A stretch of DNA of 51,223 bases from the NCBI RefSeq assembly GCF_013277515.1, contig NZ_VMNB01000012.1, positions 1 to 51,223 on the forward strand, in the 5' to 3' direction. Of this stretch, positions 33,024-42,592 are shown piece after piece (position 1 is the stretch's first letter; each line of letters begins with the position of its first letter). The stretch is from Streptococcus sp. k-402 (GTDB lineage: Bacteria > Bacillota > Bacilli > Lactobacillales > Streptococcaceae). The notes beneath the pieces were generated by a model. The model searched no databases. It saw only the letters and a program-made list of their open reading frames with translations, and was not told the DNA's origin. A program made the position numbers and the translations under genes.

Positions 33024-35366
33024 TTATTTTTCATCTTCTTTTTTCTTGAAGAATCCTAGTCCTAGACCAGCTAACAAGGTCATGATACCAGCGCTAGCCA
33101 AGCTAGCATTAGCTTCTGTACCTGTGTTTGGCAATTCTGCTTTATCAGATGTTTTCGTAGATGTTACACTATCTACTGTCTTTTCTGATGTAGCTGTAGC
33201 CACTGCTTCACCTTTTTGTTCTGAAACTTTAGATGGTGCTGGGCTTGGAGTTTGGTCTTTTGGAGCAGGAGTTTGAGCTTGCTTGATTCTAAACACATGA
33301 ACTGTCAAGTTATCTCCCTCACGGTGACTCTCAACAAATTCATAGCCTGGAACTTCACCTGCTTCTTCCTTATCAACTGATGGAACCTTCAAGTCTTTTC
33401 CGTTTTCATCGCGCCATACTGTACGAACCGCTGGAGTTTCAGCTTTGTTTGGTTTTTCTGGCGTTGAAGTTGATGGCGAACTTGATGGAGTCATTGGATG
33501 ACTAGTTGGGCTTTCTGGTAAAATTAGAGTTCCATTCGCTACTTTCTCAAATGTATGCGTCAAAATACCTTCTTCTAAGCGACTAGATAACCACTTGTAG
33601 CCTGCAATTTCGCCAGCCTGTACTTTTTTGCCAACTACTTTTTCCTTAATCTCCTTACCTGCTGTATCTACCCATAGCGTTACTGGATGCTCTGGGTTTG
33701 CTGCTTCGATTGATAAAGCAGCGTATACAAACGGAGTATAATCACTCGTTTTATGCTTGGCTTGAGCTTGGACTTTTTGTTTATTGACAACTGATTCTCG
33801 TGGAATGGTTACAGTACCTGTTTTCTTGTCTAATGTAACATTTTCAGGTTGTTTGTCTAAAGTCCATTCACCAGTAGGTTGCTTGGTAAGAGTTAGAACT
33901 TCATTACCAGAGCCATTACTCTTAGGATAGATAATTTTGACTGTATCTGCATCTTTTTTAGGAGCTTTTACTTCGAAACTTGCTTTATTTGGTTCTTCCA
34001 CAATAGCGATAGTCGGCGGAGCTACCTTAAGATCTGGTTGATCTTCAGGCTCAGATGGCTGTCCTGGTTGAGCTGGTGCTTCCTCAGGAGTGGTTGGTTG
34101 TCCAGGTTGTGGAGTTTCTGGTGTTCCTTCACCTGGCTGTTCAGGGTGTGGAGTTTCTGGTGTTTCTCCTGGTTGTTCAGGGTGTGGAGTCTCTGGTGTT
34201 TCTCCTGGTTTTGGTTGTGGAGTTTCTGGTGTTTCTCCTGGTTTCGGTTGTGGAGTCTCTGGTGTTTCTCCTGGTTTCGGTTGTGGAGTCTCCGGTGTTT
34301 CTCCTGGTTTTGGTTGTGGAGTCTCTGGTGTTTCTCCTGGTTTTGGTTGTGGAGTTTCTGGTGTTTCAACTACTTTTGGTTTTGTTCCGACTGTAATAAT
34401 TTCCTCTGTTGGTTCTTCTCTTACTACTGTTGGAGTGTTTTCTGTCACAGTTCCCGTGTTTGGATCCATTGTGTAGGTTGTAGTTGTTGTTTCTTTCCCT
34501 TTTACTCCCGCTTGTGTAGTTTCTCGATAATCTTTATCTTTTGTATTATCTTCTACATAACGTGTTGTATATGGAATTGGTGTTTCAACTACTTTTGGTT
34601 TTGTTCCGACTACATAAATATCATCCTTTTTATCAGCATGTTCTCCTTCGTTTACATGAATACGATAATACTTAGATAATACAACAGTACCATCATCATT
34701 AACTATATTCTCTTCTGAATTTGGATTTACCGTTATAGGTTTATTTGACTCAACAATGGTATCAGAACTATCAATAAGTCCGTCAGCTCCCGCTGGTCTT
34801 CCTTTATAAAGATTATCTGGATTAGCCGGGGTACCATTACTTGCATCAAGACGGTGAGGATATTTAGGATTAACTTCACTCACTTTAGGTTCAACAAAGT
34901 TTGGATCATCAAGTGGCTTTCCTGCATTTTCATTTATAGTATTGGCATCAGCTCTTTTATATTTGTCATCAATTTGACCATCATCGTCTTTATCATATAA
35001 TTTTTCAAATAATGATTCCATTGGATGTTCATCAAAATAATCATCACTATCTTCAGCTTTCAAGATAAAGCTTCTACCATTATAACCTTCTTCTTTCAAA
35101 ACAGGAGTATGACTTTCTACTGTATCATCTCTTTCATACTTCTTTCCTTTAGGTACGAAAACTTCATACCCTTCTGATGCACTAGTTATATTTTCAATAT
35201 TAGCTTCTCCTGGCTCCGCGGTAGTGTCTGAAGCGTAAACTGTCACATTTGGTGCCATTATTGCAGCCCCACCTAGGGTAATGACTGTCGCTACAACACA
35301 GGAACCGAAAAACTTTCCAATTTTTCGTAAAGCATATTTTTTATTCTTAGTTGATTGTCTTGACAT
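33024..35366 (-). CDS. LPXTG cell-wall-anchored surface protein with G5 domain and proline-rich repeats, 780 aa
   Basis: The N-terminus has a YSIRK-like signal (KYALRKIGKFFGS, hydrophobic stretch, cleavage near VYASD). Residues 50-235 are unrecognised. Residues about 245-330 resemble a G5 domain (VVGTKPKVVETPIPY, ending EEIITVGTKP). A proline-rich stalk follows with five 11-residue units ETPETPQPKPG, two 12-residue units and a degenerate unit. Then come an adhesin-like beta domain and two about 50-residue modules with W-D/E-x-x-GK and GY(K/E)-x-x-x-S (near 555 and 650). The end has LPNTGTE, a hydrophobic helix and KKK. Sortase A would link it to peptidoglycan. TTGAGGG precedes the ATG. Confidence 0.85.
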   Translation of the reverse strand: MSRQSTKNKKYALRKIGKFFGSCVVATVITLGGAAIMAPNVTVYASDTTAEPGEANIENITSASEGYEVFVPKGKKYERDDTVESHTPVLKEEGYNGRSFILKAEDSDDYFDEHPMESLFEKLYDKDDDGQIDDKYKRADANTINENAGKPLDDPNFVEPKVSEVNPKYPHRLDASNGTPANPDNLYKGRPAGADGLIDSSDTIVESNKPITVNPNSEENIVNDDGTVVLSKYYRIHVNEGEHADKKDDIYVVGTKPKVVETPIPYTTRYVEDNTKDKDYRETTQAGVKGKETTTTTYTMDPNTGTVTENTPTVVREEPTEEIITVGTKPKVVETPETPQPKPGETPETPQPKPGETPETPQPKPGETPETPQPKPGETPETPQPKPGETPETPHPEQPGETPETPHPEQPGEGTPETPQPGQPTTPEEAPAQPGQPSEPEDQPDLKVAPPTIAIVEEPNKASFEVKAPKKDADTVKIIYPKSNGSGNEVLTLTKQPTGEWTLDKQPENVTLDKKTGTVTIPRESVVNKQKVQAQAKHKTSDYTPFVYAALSIEAANPEHPVTLWVDTAGKEIKEKVVGKKVQAGEIAGYKWLSSRLEEGILTHTFEKVANGTLILPESPTSHPMTPSSSPSTSTPEKPNKAETPAVRTVWRDENGKDLKVPSVDKEEAGEVPGYEFVESHREGDNLTVHVFRIKQAQTPAPKDQTPSPAPSKVSEQKGEAVATATSEKTVDSVTSTKTSDKAELPNTGTEANASLASAGIMTLLAGLGLGFFKKKEDEK
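33046..33130 (-). repeat. Direct repeat: identical cell-wall sorting signal, copy 1
   Basis: About 85 bases encoding the LPNTG motif, the hydrophobic helix and KKK are almost identical to 35500-35588 (only a few base changes). The two adjacent surface-protein genes thus share long homology at their 3' ends. Confidence 0.85.
34104..34370 (-). repeat. 33-base and 36-base tandem repeats in the surface-protein stalk
   Basis: Five in-frame 33-base units followed by two 36-base units encode ETPETPQPKPG and ETPETPHPEQPG. The units differ by only one or two bases, so copy number can change by slippage or recombination without breaking the frame. The long antisense open frames here come from the repeats. 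Confidence 0.85.
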
Positions 35367-35467
35367 ATTTCCCTCAATTTTACATTTATTTTAGTTTCTA
35401 GGTTGTTGACTCCGAGCCAAAAGCCAGATGAAGAATCCAACTTTTGGCAGGAAGCAACGTTTTGATA

Positions 35468-38400
35468 TTATTCGGACTCATCTTCTTCCTTCTTCTTGAA
35501 GAATCCTAATCCTAGACCAGCTAACAAGGTCATGATACCAGCGCTAGCTAAGCTAGCATTAGCTTCTGTACCTGTGTTTGGCAATTCCTCTCTTCTATTT
35601 GTCTCAGAAGTCGGAGTATTTGCTTCTGGAGTGTTTGGAGTTGGAATTTGACTTTCTGGTGTTGGAATAGTCGAATCTTGTGGAGTTGGAATCGGTGTGG
35701 TCGGTTTCTGTGGAACAGGATTATTAGGATCTACTGGTGTTATCTTTTCAAATTTATGAATTGTAACACCATCCTTCGTTACAGTTGTAATATATCTGTA
35801 TCCAGGAATATTACCTGGCTCATGAGTTCCAGGTTTTTCTGGTTTCAATGGCTTACCATTTTCATCCACCCAGATTGTAATATGATTACTTTCTGGAGTT
35901 GGTTTTACCGGTTCTTCCGGACTAGGTGTATTTGGAACTTTTACATACTCAATCGGTGTATCCTGACCAGGTTCTGTTGGTACTGGTGGCACCTTGTATC
36001 CATTTTCTGGATGGTTTGGATCAACTGGTACTAATGGATTTCCATCTGGTGTCTTAGGTGTATAACCTGGTACATATGGAATCACTGGTACATTTGGTGT
36101 AGTAGGATCCGTTGGATCTCCAGGCTTAGTTGGATCTGTCGGATTGTTTGGATATGGTAGTGGCGTTGGTGTTTCTACACCTGGCACTTTTGGTACCCAT
36201 GAACCAAGTTTCTTGTAAACCACTTCAATCGTTTGATTTGCAACAGTTGGTGTTATTCCTTTTCTTTCAGCAACTTCTTTTTGAGCTGGGTCTTTAAGGA
36301 TGTAACCTTTAACTACTGGTGATGATACTTTATCAAATGTACTATCTCCACCCACTGCTTTCCAGTCTCCATAAGTAATCTCACCTGTTACTACGTTAAT
36401 CTTAGCTTCACGTGTGAATGTAACTTTGTCTGTTGATGGTTCAGAAACTTTATTTCCAGCCTCGTCAACATAGTTGATTGTACGTGTTACTTCTTTCTTA
36501 ACGTCCAGTTTCTTAATTAATTCATCTGTCCATCTTGGAATTGTTGGATCATTTGGATTATTTGGATCTACTGGTGTATCTGGATCGATTGGTTTTCCAG
36601 GTTCAAGTGGTTTGTCATCTGTTGGCGGTGTTACTGGAACCACTTTTTCGTGTACTTTCAACGTTACTGTTTGTGTTGGATCTTGACCTTCTGTATCCTT
36701 ATCTTTATCGAATTTGTTATTAATATAGTTTACTACTTCATCTCTATTATCAATCACATATCCGCGTTTTTCTAACTCTGCTATTTTAGCTGTTACTGAT
36801 TCAGTTGGAATTTGATCTCCAGTTTTACCGTTGATAGTTACATTATCTTTTGGTAATGGTGTTTCTGTTGTTCCGTCAACCTTAACCACTTTCACCAATG
36901 CTTTTTGTGGATTTCCTTCATAAGTGATCGGTGTATCCTCACCTGGTTTTGTTGGTACTGGTGGCACCTTGTATCCATTTTCTGGATGGTTTGGATCTAC
37001 CGGTGTTAATGGTACTAGCGGATTTGTATTAGGATCCACTGGTTGTGTTGGATCTGTTGGAATCTTAGGTGTATAACCTGGAACATATGGAATCACTGGT
37101 GTGTTTGGTTCAACTGGTGTTCCTGGCTGTGGATATTCTGGTTCTCCAGGTCTTGTTGGATCAGTCGGATTGTTTGGATATGGTTTTGGATCGAAATTCG
37201 TTCCTTCTGGTGGTGTTACACCTGTTGGTGGTGTTAATACCCATGATCCTAACTTAGTATAAACTACTTTTTGATCTAATCCTGTCGAATCTGCATTTGT
37301 TTCCACTTTTTCTACTGAAGCTTTATCTGCTACATAGCCTGTTAATTCAGGTGTGTCTACTTTTGCTAATTCTTTGTCCGCACTTTCCCAATTTCCGTAT
37401 GTGATTGTTCCTGTAACTGCATTATATGTTGCACTACGTTTGAAGTGGGCTGTTTGTGTTACAGTTGGTTTCGCATCCGCTATTTCTGGTCCATTCGCAG
37501 TTTCTTTCTTAACATAAGTAATTGTACGTGTAACTTCTTTTTCTAAGTCAGATTTTGCTAATCCAGTTGCTGGCCATTTTGGTCCTTCTGGTTTATCTGG
37601 ATCTACTGGATCATTTGGATTTTTCGGCTCTGTTACTGTTACAGTACGTTCCTTAACAAGTAATTTGAATACTTGCGTTGGATCTCCATCTGTTGGATCT
37701 TTTTCCTTATCAAATTTTTGATTATTTAATAAGTCTTTATTCTCAACTACATATCCACGTTTTTCTAAGTCTGCAATCTTAGCTGTTACTGAATCAGTTG
37801 GAATTGCTGAATCTGTTGTTCCGTTATCAATACTTACTTTCTCAGCTGGTATTTCTACCTCTGTTCCTGTTGTTGTATTGAATACTTTCACTACAGCTTT
37901 TTGTGGATCTGCCACATACGTAATATCCGTGTTTGTCCCAGGTTCTGTTGGTACCGCTGGTGGAATGTACCCTTGTGTTGGATCATTTGGCACTTTTGGT
38001 TGTAACGGTGTTTCACCAATCTTCGGTGTATATCCTGGTACATATGGAATTACTGGTGGAGGGTTTGGTTTTTCAGGAGTTCCGCCTCCTGGGGTATCAG
38101 GTTGAGGGTTTGGTGTTTCTCCTGGATTTCCTGGTGTTGTCGGATAATCAGGATATTTAGGTTTTGTTGGATCGTTTGGATCGTTTGGATATGGAATTGG
38201 TGTTGGTTTTTCTACACCTGGCACTTTTGGTACCCAGCTTCCAATTTTCTTGTAGACAACTTCCTCTTCAAACGATTCAGTATCAGCTGTCACTTCACTA
38301 GAAGGAACCTTCACTTTATCAGCTATATATCCAGTTAATACTGGAGTTTTCACTTCATCTAGTGTTTGTTTATCACTCCATTCACCGATTGTTGTTAGAC

Positions 38401-41400
38401 CTGTCGCTAAGTTAGTAGTTACTTCGCGGGTAAATTCAGCTGTCTTAGTATTCGTTAATTTACCATTATCAACTTCAACTTTTGATCCATTTGTTTCATC
38501 AATTTTATAGTATTTAATCGTACGTGTTACAGATTTTGTTTCTGTTTCAACTGATGTACGCTCTCTAAGAATGAGTTCATAAACTTGCGATGGATCTCCG
38601 GTTTCTGAATCTTTTACTTTATCAAACGTTTCACCTTTTAATGGTGTTTTATTATCTACAATATATCCACGTTTTTCTAAGTCTTTGATTTTTTCATCAA
38701 GCTTTTTTGAAGGAATTGCAGCGTCTGGTATACCACTATCGATACTTACTTTTTCATTCGGCAATTCTATTTTTACGCCATCTCTGATCGTATAGACTTT
38801 TACTACTGCTTTTTGTGGGTCTGGTGTATAGTTTATTTCTATATTTGTTTTTGGATCTGTTGGAGTTGGTGGTGTATATCCTTCCGTTAAATCTGTTGGA
38901 TTTTTCGGTACTAAAGGAGTTCCGCCAACATTTGGTGTATAACCTGGCACATATGGAATCACTGGTACATTTGGTGTAGTAGGATCCGTTGGCTCTCCAG
39001 GCTTAGTTGGATCTGTCGGATTGTTTGGATATGGTTTTGGTGTCATATCTGTTCCTTCAGGTGGTGTTACACCTTTCGGTAAGTTTGGTACCCAACTTCC
39101 TAATTTCGTGTAAACAACTTCTTTCGTTAGATTAGTCACCTCACCAGTTGAAGTTGGCGCTGTTGCTTCTTCTTCTCCTACGCTTGCTATATCTGCGATA
39201 TAACCTTCTAGTACTGGTGTATCTACTTTCGGGAATTTACTATTTGTGCTTGTCCAGTCCTTGTAAGATACCGTATTATGCTCTGTATCAGTTACTTCTT
39301 TTCCTGTGAATGTGACTGTATTTTCTTTCGTTTGTTTTTCAAGAACCGTTCTTTTTATAGTTCCATTCACATTATCTTCTTTTACATAGGTAATTGTTCT
39401 CTTAACTGTTCTGGTTGCATCTACTTCTGCCGGCGCTTCGCTTTCTTTATAAACTAAGGTCACTGTTCTACCTTCGCTTACAATATTCCCAGTTAAACTT
39501 GCAGAATCTGTAGCTTCTTTTTCAAAAGTATAATATCTTCCGTCAGTAGTAGTCATGCTACTGAGTTTTTTATCTGTGACATCATAACTCGTACCAATCA
39601 GTTGTTTTTTATTGGTAATGTAGGTTCCGTCACTTTCTTTTTCTCCAATTCCAGTATCATTTTTCAATGATAGCAAACGCCCTTGTTCATCAACATAGCG
39701 AACTTTCACATTTCCTGAGATTAGGTCTGCCAATTCTGAGGTTTTCTTCTTTTCCTTGATTTTTTCGGTTATTTTCTTTTTCTCTTCTTCGGGAATATTT
39801 AGTTTTGGAATGATTTTTTCAACAACGTTTCGTGATGGTTCCACAGTATCTTGGATGACTGAAAAGTCAGCTAGAATTGGGAGATTATACTGAACACGGT
39901 GACTTTGAGGGTTTACCCCTACTCTTTCATTATTCTCTGAAAATACTTGTACGGTATAAGAAACAACATCTTTTCCTAATAAAACATCCCCAGTAGAGAA
40001 GTAGCCACCTTTTCCTAGATTGCTATCTCCAGGACCCACTGCGTCCTTAATCTTATCAGATAGTTCTTTATCAGTCAGTACCTTCGTTCGCACAATCCCT
40101 TTATCTACCCCTACAAAGTGTGAGAAGTGTTTGAACTCTTCAGAATCCGATCTAGCCCAACCATTATTAAGGTTATTTGCTTTTGTATTTGTATTCTCTC
40201 TATCAAAGGTTCGGGAATCAACACTATATGTCTCTGCACTTTCAGTTGCTTCTATATTTGACCCTTGAATACCTGCTTCCTTACTACCATTTCTAGCGGC
40301 AGTATAGGTGTATTTATCTGTTTCAACTTCTAGCTGATCATCCTTAACATGATAGATAATTTTCTTAGCACCTGGTATAAGAGTAGTGAGTAATCTATAT
40401 GCTCTGTCATCAGCTTTAGATTGAGAATCTTTTGATGAGTTTAGCCAAGTTGGGGTATTAGGCGTATCTTTATCAGCCTCTTTCAATAAATTATTTAATT
40501 CGTTTGCTAGCTTTGTAGTTGACTGCGATGTGTTTGTAAAAGTTTTCTTCCACTCTGAATCTCTTTCTTTTGATTTTTCTATATTTAAGAAGTCTTCCGT
40601 AACATTTAATACAATATCGCCTTGTTTTTTAGCTTCTTCCGTAGCTTCTGCTTCCAATTGATTGTACAGTTTGGTATCTTCTTTTGTATAATCTCTTCTG
40701 GATTTACGGTGTAATGGAGTAAATTTTATTTTCTCATTACGAATTTTATTAACACGGGAATTCAACTCATCTGTAAAAAACTTCAAAACAGTTTTGTGCG
40801 CCAGTTCTACATTTAAACCTTTCTTATACAACTCTTCGTTTTGAACGATTTCGGCTATACGGTGAATGGTTTGATCGTATACCGTATTCTCTTGACCAGC
40901 AGTATTCTTAGTTTTAATGACTACTCGATAGGTTCCTTTAGAACCGTTAATATCTGAGATATATCCTGTTACAAATTCCACACGAACACGGCTTCCGAAG
41001 GCAGGAGAAAAGGCAGTAAACTGCTTTTCTATCCCATTATATCCAACGACACCTGGAGAATATTTATTATATTTATCTCTTATTAAAAATGGGAGGTTTT
41101 TATACTCGGTGGAGTTCTTACCTGCACGTTCATTTTGAGATTTAGGATCATAATCTGTATTATCCGAAACCTTCTCGTCACGATTGGCACGTGTACGTCC
41201 TTTAACAAGCATGAGCATGTACCTGAAACGACGGTCTAGGGCTTGTTCGTGCACATAGATGTTGTCTAAAGCATCCCCGCCAAGCATACCACCTTGTTCT
41301 TTTGTACCCTTTTCTTTATCAAGCCAATGCCATCCAGTGAAGTATCCCTGTTCGTTCTTTCTACCGATAACGAATTTACCAGGATTCCCTTCTTTATCAA

Positions 41401-42109
41401 TGGCACTCCAACCACCAAAATCATGGAGTTCTCGGATTTCACCTGGTTCTAAGTTCAGAGCATCACCAAGAGTGTTCATATTACGCAAGTAAGAACGTTC
41501 ATTATTTTGGAAGTCGTCTGGCATATTTTTTACAATATCCCATAATTGTTCGAGAGTCAGATTTTCCTTAGGAGCATCAAATGTTAAGTTGGCATTCTTA
41601 TCATCCCCACCCTCTTCTCCATCTTTAGGTACATGTACCCCAGGCTGATTGTCTTTTACTGTGGCACCTTTACGATTGGCATCCAGTAAAGCTGGATCAG
41701 TATCTGCTTGGTCTGAACCTCCCTCATTTCCAGAAGTCGGCTCTGATTCAGTTCCTGTAGCTCCACTCGATGGATTACTTGCATCCTCATCAGGTAATTC
41801 TCTTTTACTACGAGTACGAGGTTTCGTACTTTCTGGAGCTACTAGCGGATTTTCAGCTACGGGAGCATTATAGGTGTTTGCTGCTGCATCAGTATTGCTG
41901 AGGTCAGCCTTGTTTCCTGCCTCTCCATTTCCAGACCGCTCTGGATCTGTCGGGTTTGCTGCCCTCTCAGATTCCCTCGCTGACTCCACACCCTCAGCAT
42001 GAGCAATCCCAGCCCCCATCAAAAGATAGAGCGCCCCTATAACAACACTAGCTGCACCGACACTTACTTTTCGTATACTGTATTTTAATTGTTTTTCTGG
42101 ACTATTCAT
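35468..42109 (-). CDS. Giant LPXTG adhesin with mucin-binding-type repeats, 2213 aa
   Basis: The signal has the YSIRKVSVG motif and a cleavage site near IAHAEG. After a Ser/Asn/Glu-rich linker, residues about 180-480 form a head domain with HDFGGWSAID and FTGWHWLDKE that I cannot name. A helical part follows, then a MucBP-like domain (VKVRYVDEQGRLL). Next come four Muc_B2-like modules (VTRTI-x-Y... ending Y-x-K-x-GSW) alternating with three MucBP_2-like modules (QKAVVKV ... KRGY(I/V)) and Pro/Asn/Thr linkers of the type NPTDPTKPGEP. A final module begins HITIWVDENGKPL, and the protein ends LPNTGTE, a hydrophobic helix and KKKEEDESE. The frame is open four codons further, but GGAGG sits 5 bases before the ATG at 42109. 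Likely role: binding of mucus or saliva glycoproteins. Confidence 0.85.
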   Translation of the reverse strand: MNSPEKQLKYSIRKVSVGAASVVIGALYLLMGAGIAHAEGVESARESERAANPTDPERSGNGEAGNKADLSNTDAAANTYNAPVAENPLVAPESTKPRTRSKRELPDEDASNPSSGATGTESEPTSGNEGGSDQADTDPALLDANRKGATVKDNQPGVHVPKDGEEGGDDKNANLTFDAPKENLTLEQLWDIVKNMPDDFQNNERSYLRNMNTLGDALNLEPGEIRELHDFGGWSAIDKEGNPGKFVIGRKNEQGYFTGWHWLDKEKGTKEQGGMLGGDALDNIYVHEQALDRRFRYMLMLVKGRTRANRDEKVSDNTDYDPKSQNERAGKNSTEYKNLPFLIRDKYNKYSPGVVGYNGIEKQFTAFSPAFGSRVRVEFVTGYISDINGSKGTYRVVIKTKNTAGQENTVYDQTIHRIAEIVQNEELYKKGLNVELAHKTVLKFFTDELNSRVNKIRNEKIKFTPLHRKSRRDYTKEDTKLYNQLEAEATEEAKKQGDIVLNVTEDFLNIEKSKERDSEWKKTFTNTSQSTTKLANELNNLLKEADKDTPNTPTWLNSSKDSQSKADDRAYRLLTTLIPGAKKIIYHVKDDQLEVETDKYTYTAARNGSKEAGIQGSNIEATESAETYSVDSRTFDRENTNTKANNLNNGWARSDSEEFKHFSHFVGVDKGIVRTKVLTDKELSDKIKDAVGPGDSNLGKGGYFSTGDVLLGKDVVSYTVQVFSENNERVGVNPQSHRVQYNLPILADFSVIQDTVEPSRNVVEKIIPKLNIPEEEKKKITEKIKEKKKTSELADLISGNVKVRYVDEQGRLLSLKNDTGIGEKESDGTYITNKKQLIGTSYDVTDKKLSSMTTTDGRYYTFEKEATDSASLTGNIVSEGRTVTLVYKESEAPAEVDATRTVKRTITYVKEDNVNGTIKRTVLEKQTKENTVTFTGKEVTDTEHNTVSYKDWTSTNSKFPKVDTPVLEGYIADIASVGEEEATAPTSTGEVTNLTKEVVYTKLGSWVPNLPKGVTPPEGTDMTPKPYPNNPTDPTKPGEPTDPTTPNVPVIPYVPGYTPNVGGTPLVPKNPTDLTEGYTPPTPTDPKTNIEINYTPDPQKAVVKVYTIRDGVKIELPNEKVSIDSGIPDAAIPSKKLDEKIKDLEKRGYIVDNKTPLKGETFDKVKDSETGDPSQVYELILRERTSVETETKSVTRTIKYYKIDETNGSKVEVDNGKLTNTKTAEFTREVTTNLATGLTTIGEWSDKQTLDEVKTPVLTGYIADKVKVPSSEVTADTESFEEEVVYKKIGSWVPKVPGVEKPTPIPYPNDPNDPTKPKYPDYPTTPGNPGETPNPQPDTPGGGTPEKPNPPPVIPYVPGYTPKIGETPLQPKVPNDPTQGYIPPAVPTEPGTNTDITYVADPQKAVVKVFNTTTGTEVEIPAEKVSIDNGTTDSAIPTDSVTAKIADLEKRGYVVENKDLLNNQKFDKEKDPTDGDPTQVFKLLVKERTVTVTEPKNPNDPVDPDKPEGPKWPATGLAKSDLEKEVTRTITYVKKETANGPEIADAKPTVTQTAHFKRSATYNAVTGTITYGNWESADKELAKVDTPELTGYVADKASVEKVETNADSTGLDQKVVYTKLGSWVLTPPTGVTPPEGTNFDPKPYPNNPTDPTRPGEPEYPQPGTPVEPNTPVIPYVPGYTPKIPTDPTQPVDPNTNPLVPLTPVDPNHPENGYKVPPVPTKPGEDTPITYEGNPQKALVKVVKVDGTTETPLPKDNVTINGKTGDQIPTESVTAKIAELEKRGYVIDNRDEVVNYINNKFDKDKDTEGQDPTQTVTLKVHEKVVPVTPPTDDKPLEPGKPIDPDTPVDPNNPNDPTIPRWTDELIKKLDVKKEVTRTINYVDEAGNKVSEPSTDKVTFTREAKINVVTGEITYGDWKAVGGDSTFDKVSSPVVKGYILKDPAQKEVAERKGITPTVANQTIEVVYKKLGSWVPKVPGVETPTPLPYPNNPTDPTKPGDPTDPTTPNVPVIPYVPGYTPKTPDGNPLVPVDPNHPENGYKVPPVPTEPGQDTPIEYVKVPNTPSPEEPVKPTPESNHITIWVDENGKPLKPEKPGTHEPGNIPGYRYITTVTKDGVTIHKFEKITPVDPNNPVPQKPTTPIPTPQDSTIPTPESQIPTPNTPEANTPTSETNRREELPNTGTEANASLASAGIMTLLAGLGLGFFKKKEEDESE
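35500..35588 (-). repeat. Direct repeat: identical cell-wall sorting signal, copy 2
   Basis: Second copy of the sorting-signal repeat, in the giant adhesin gene. Both copies have the same orientation and are 2.4 kb apart, so recombination between them would remove the smaller gene and leave an intact anchor on the larger one. Confidence 0.85.
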
Positions 42110-42118
42110 GCCCGCCTC

Positions 42119-42142
42119 CATATATATATATATATATATATA
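42119..42142. repeat. (TA)11 microsatellite directly before the adhesin ribosome binding site
   Basis: Eleven TA units at 42121-42142 lie in the untranslated leader, immediately next to GGAGG. Slippage would change the spacing and leader structure between the transcription start and the ribosome binding site. The repeat could vary expression of the adhesin from cell to cell. Confidence 0.8.
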
Positions 42143-42186
42143 TTATTCTACTATTTCTACATAATAGAATACAATTTCATCTAAAT

Positions 42187-42215
42187 ATTATACACCAGTC
42201 GGCTGTAAATTTCAA
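42187..42215 (-). promoter_or_regulatory. Promoter of the giant adhesin gene
   Basis: Minus-strand TTGAAA (42210-42215), 17 bases, TATAAT (42187-42192). The leader of about 70 bases includes an imperfect hairpin (ATTCTA / TAGAAT) and the (TA)11 tract. Confidence 0.7.
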
Positions 42216-42243
42216 ACTTTACGAATGGCAGATTAGGATATAG

Positions 42244-42435
42244 ACGACTCTTTTTACTGAGATCAAAGCTAAGCTAGGAGCCCTTCATCAGTCCACAAAC
42301 GTCAAAAGTCACTTTTATATCGATAGTCTACCCAAGAAATATAGTAATACGTCCATATCCAAGAGTCAGTTACATAAGGGACTGTGTTATACGGAAATAG
42401 AAGATTTTTTGACTTCAAGCGCCTATAAAATTTAA
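42244..42435 (+). pseudogene. Open fragment of an unknown gene
   Basis: A frame of 63 codons without a start codon ends at TAA 42433-42435. Its translation (for example HFYIDSLPKKYSNTSISK) looks like protein-coding sequence but I do not recognise it, and there is no ribosome binding site. It is probably the 3' remnant of a gene displaced when the island formed. The rest of 42143-42517 has no gene. Confidence 0.35.
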
Positions 42436-42517
42436 GTGTAGTGGCGACGGAGAAGAAAGAAACCCAACTGATTTACAAGCAAACAGCCTTACTATTTTTA
42501 AACTTTTCCCTTTCTTT

Positions 42518-42592
42518 TCCGAATAAATAGATAGAAGCATCAAATCTAGCAAATTAGATTAAAAAATGTGCTATAATGAAAGGAGAGGAAAT
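42518..42592. repeat. Right arm of inverted repeat (promoter side of right rpn copy)
   Basis: Inverted copy of the sequence before the left rpn gene, starting near TTTTCCGAATAAATAG and containing the extended -10 box TGCTATAAT (about 42559-42567) and AAAGGAGAG. Confidence 0.75.

Noticed and set aside
34038..34679. Long plus-strand open frames opposite the surface-protein repeats
   Set aside because: They mirror the proline-rich and threonine-rich codons of the real genes, consist of Trp/Cys/Phe- or Leu/Val-rich low-complexity sequence and have no start signals.
42259..42435. Intact small gene between the adhesin and the right rpn copy
   Set aside because: The frame looks protein-like but has neither start codon nor ribosome binding site, so I list it only as a fragment.
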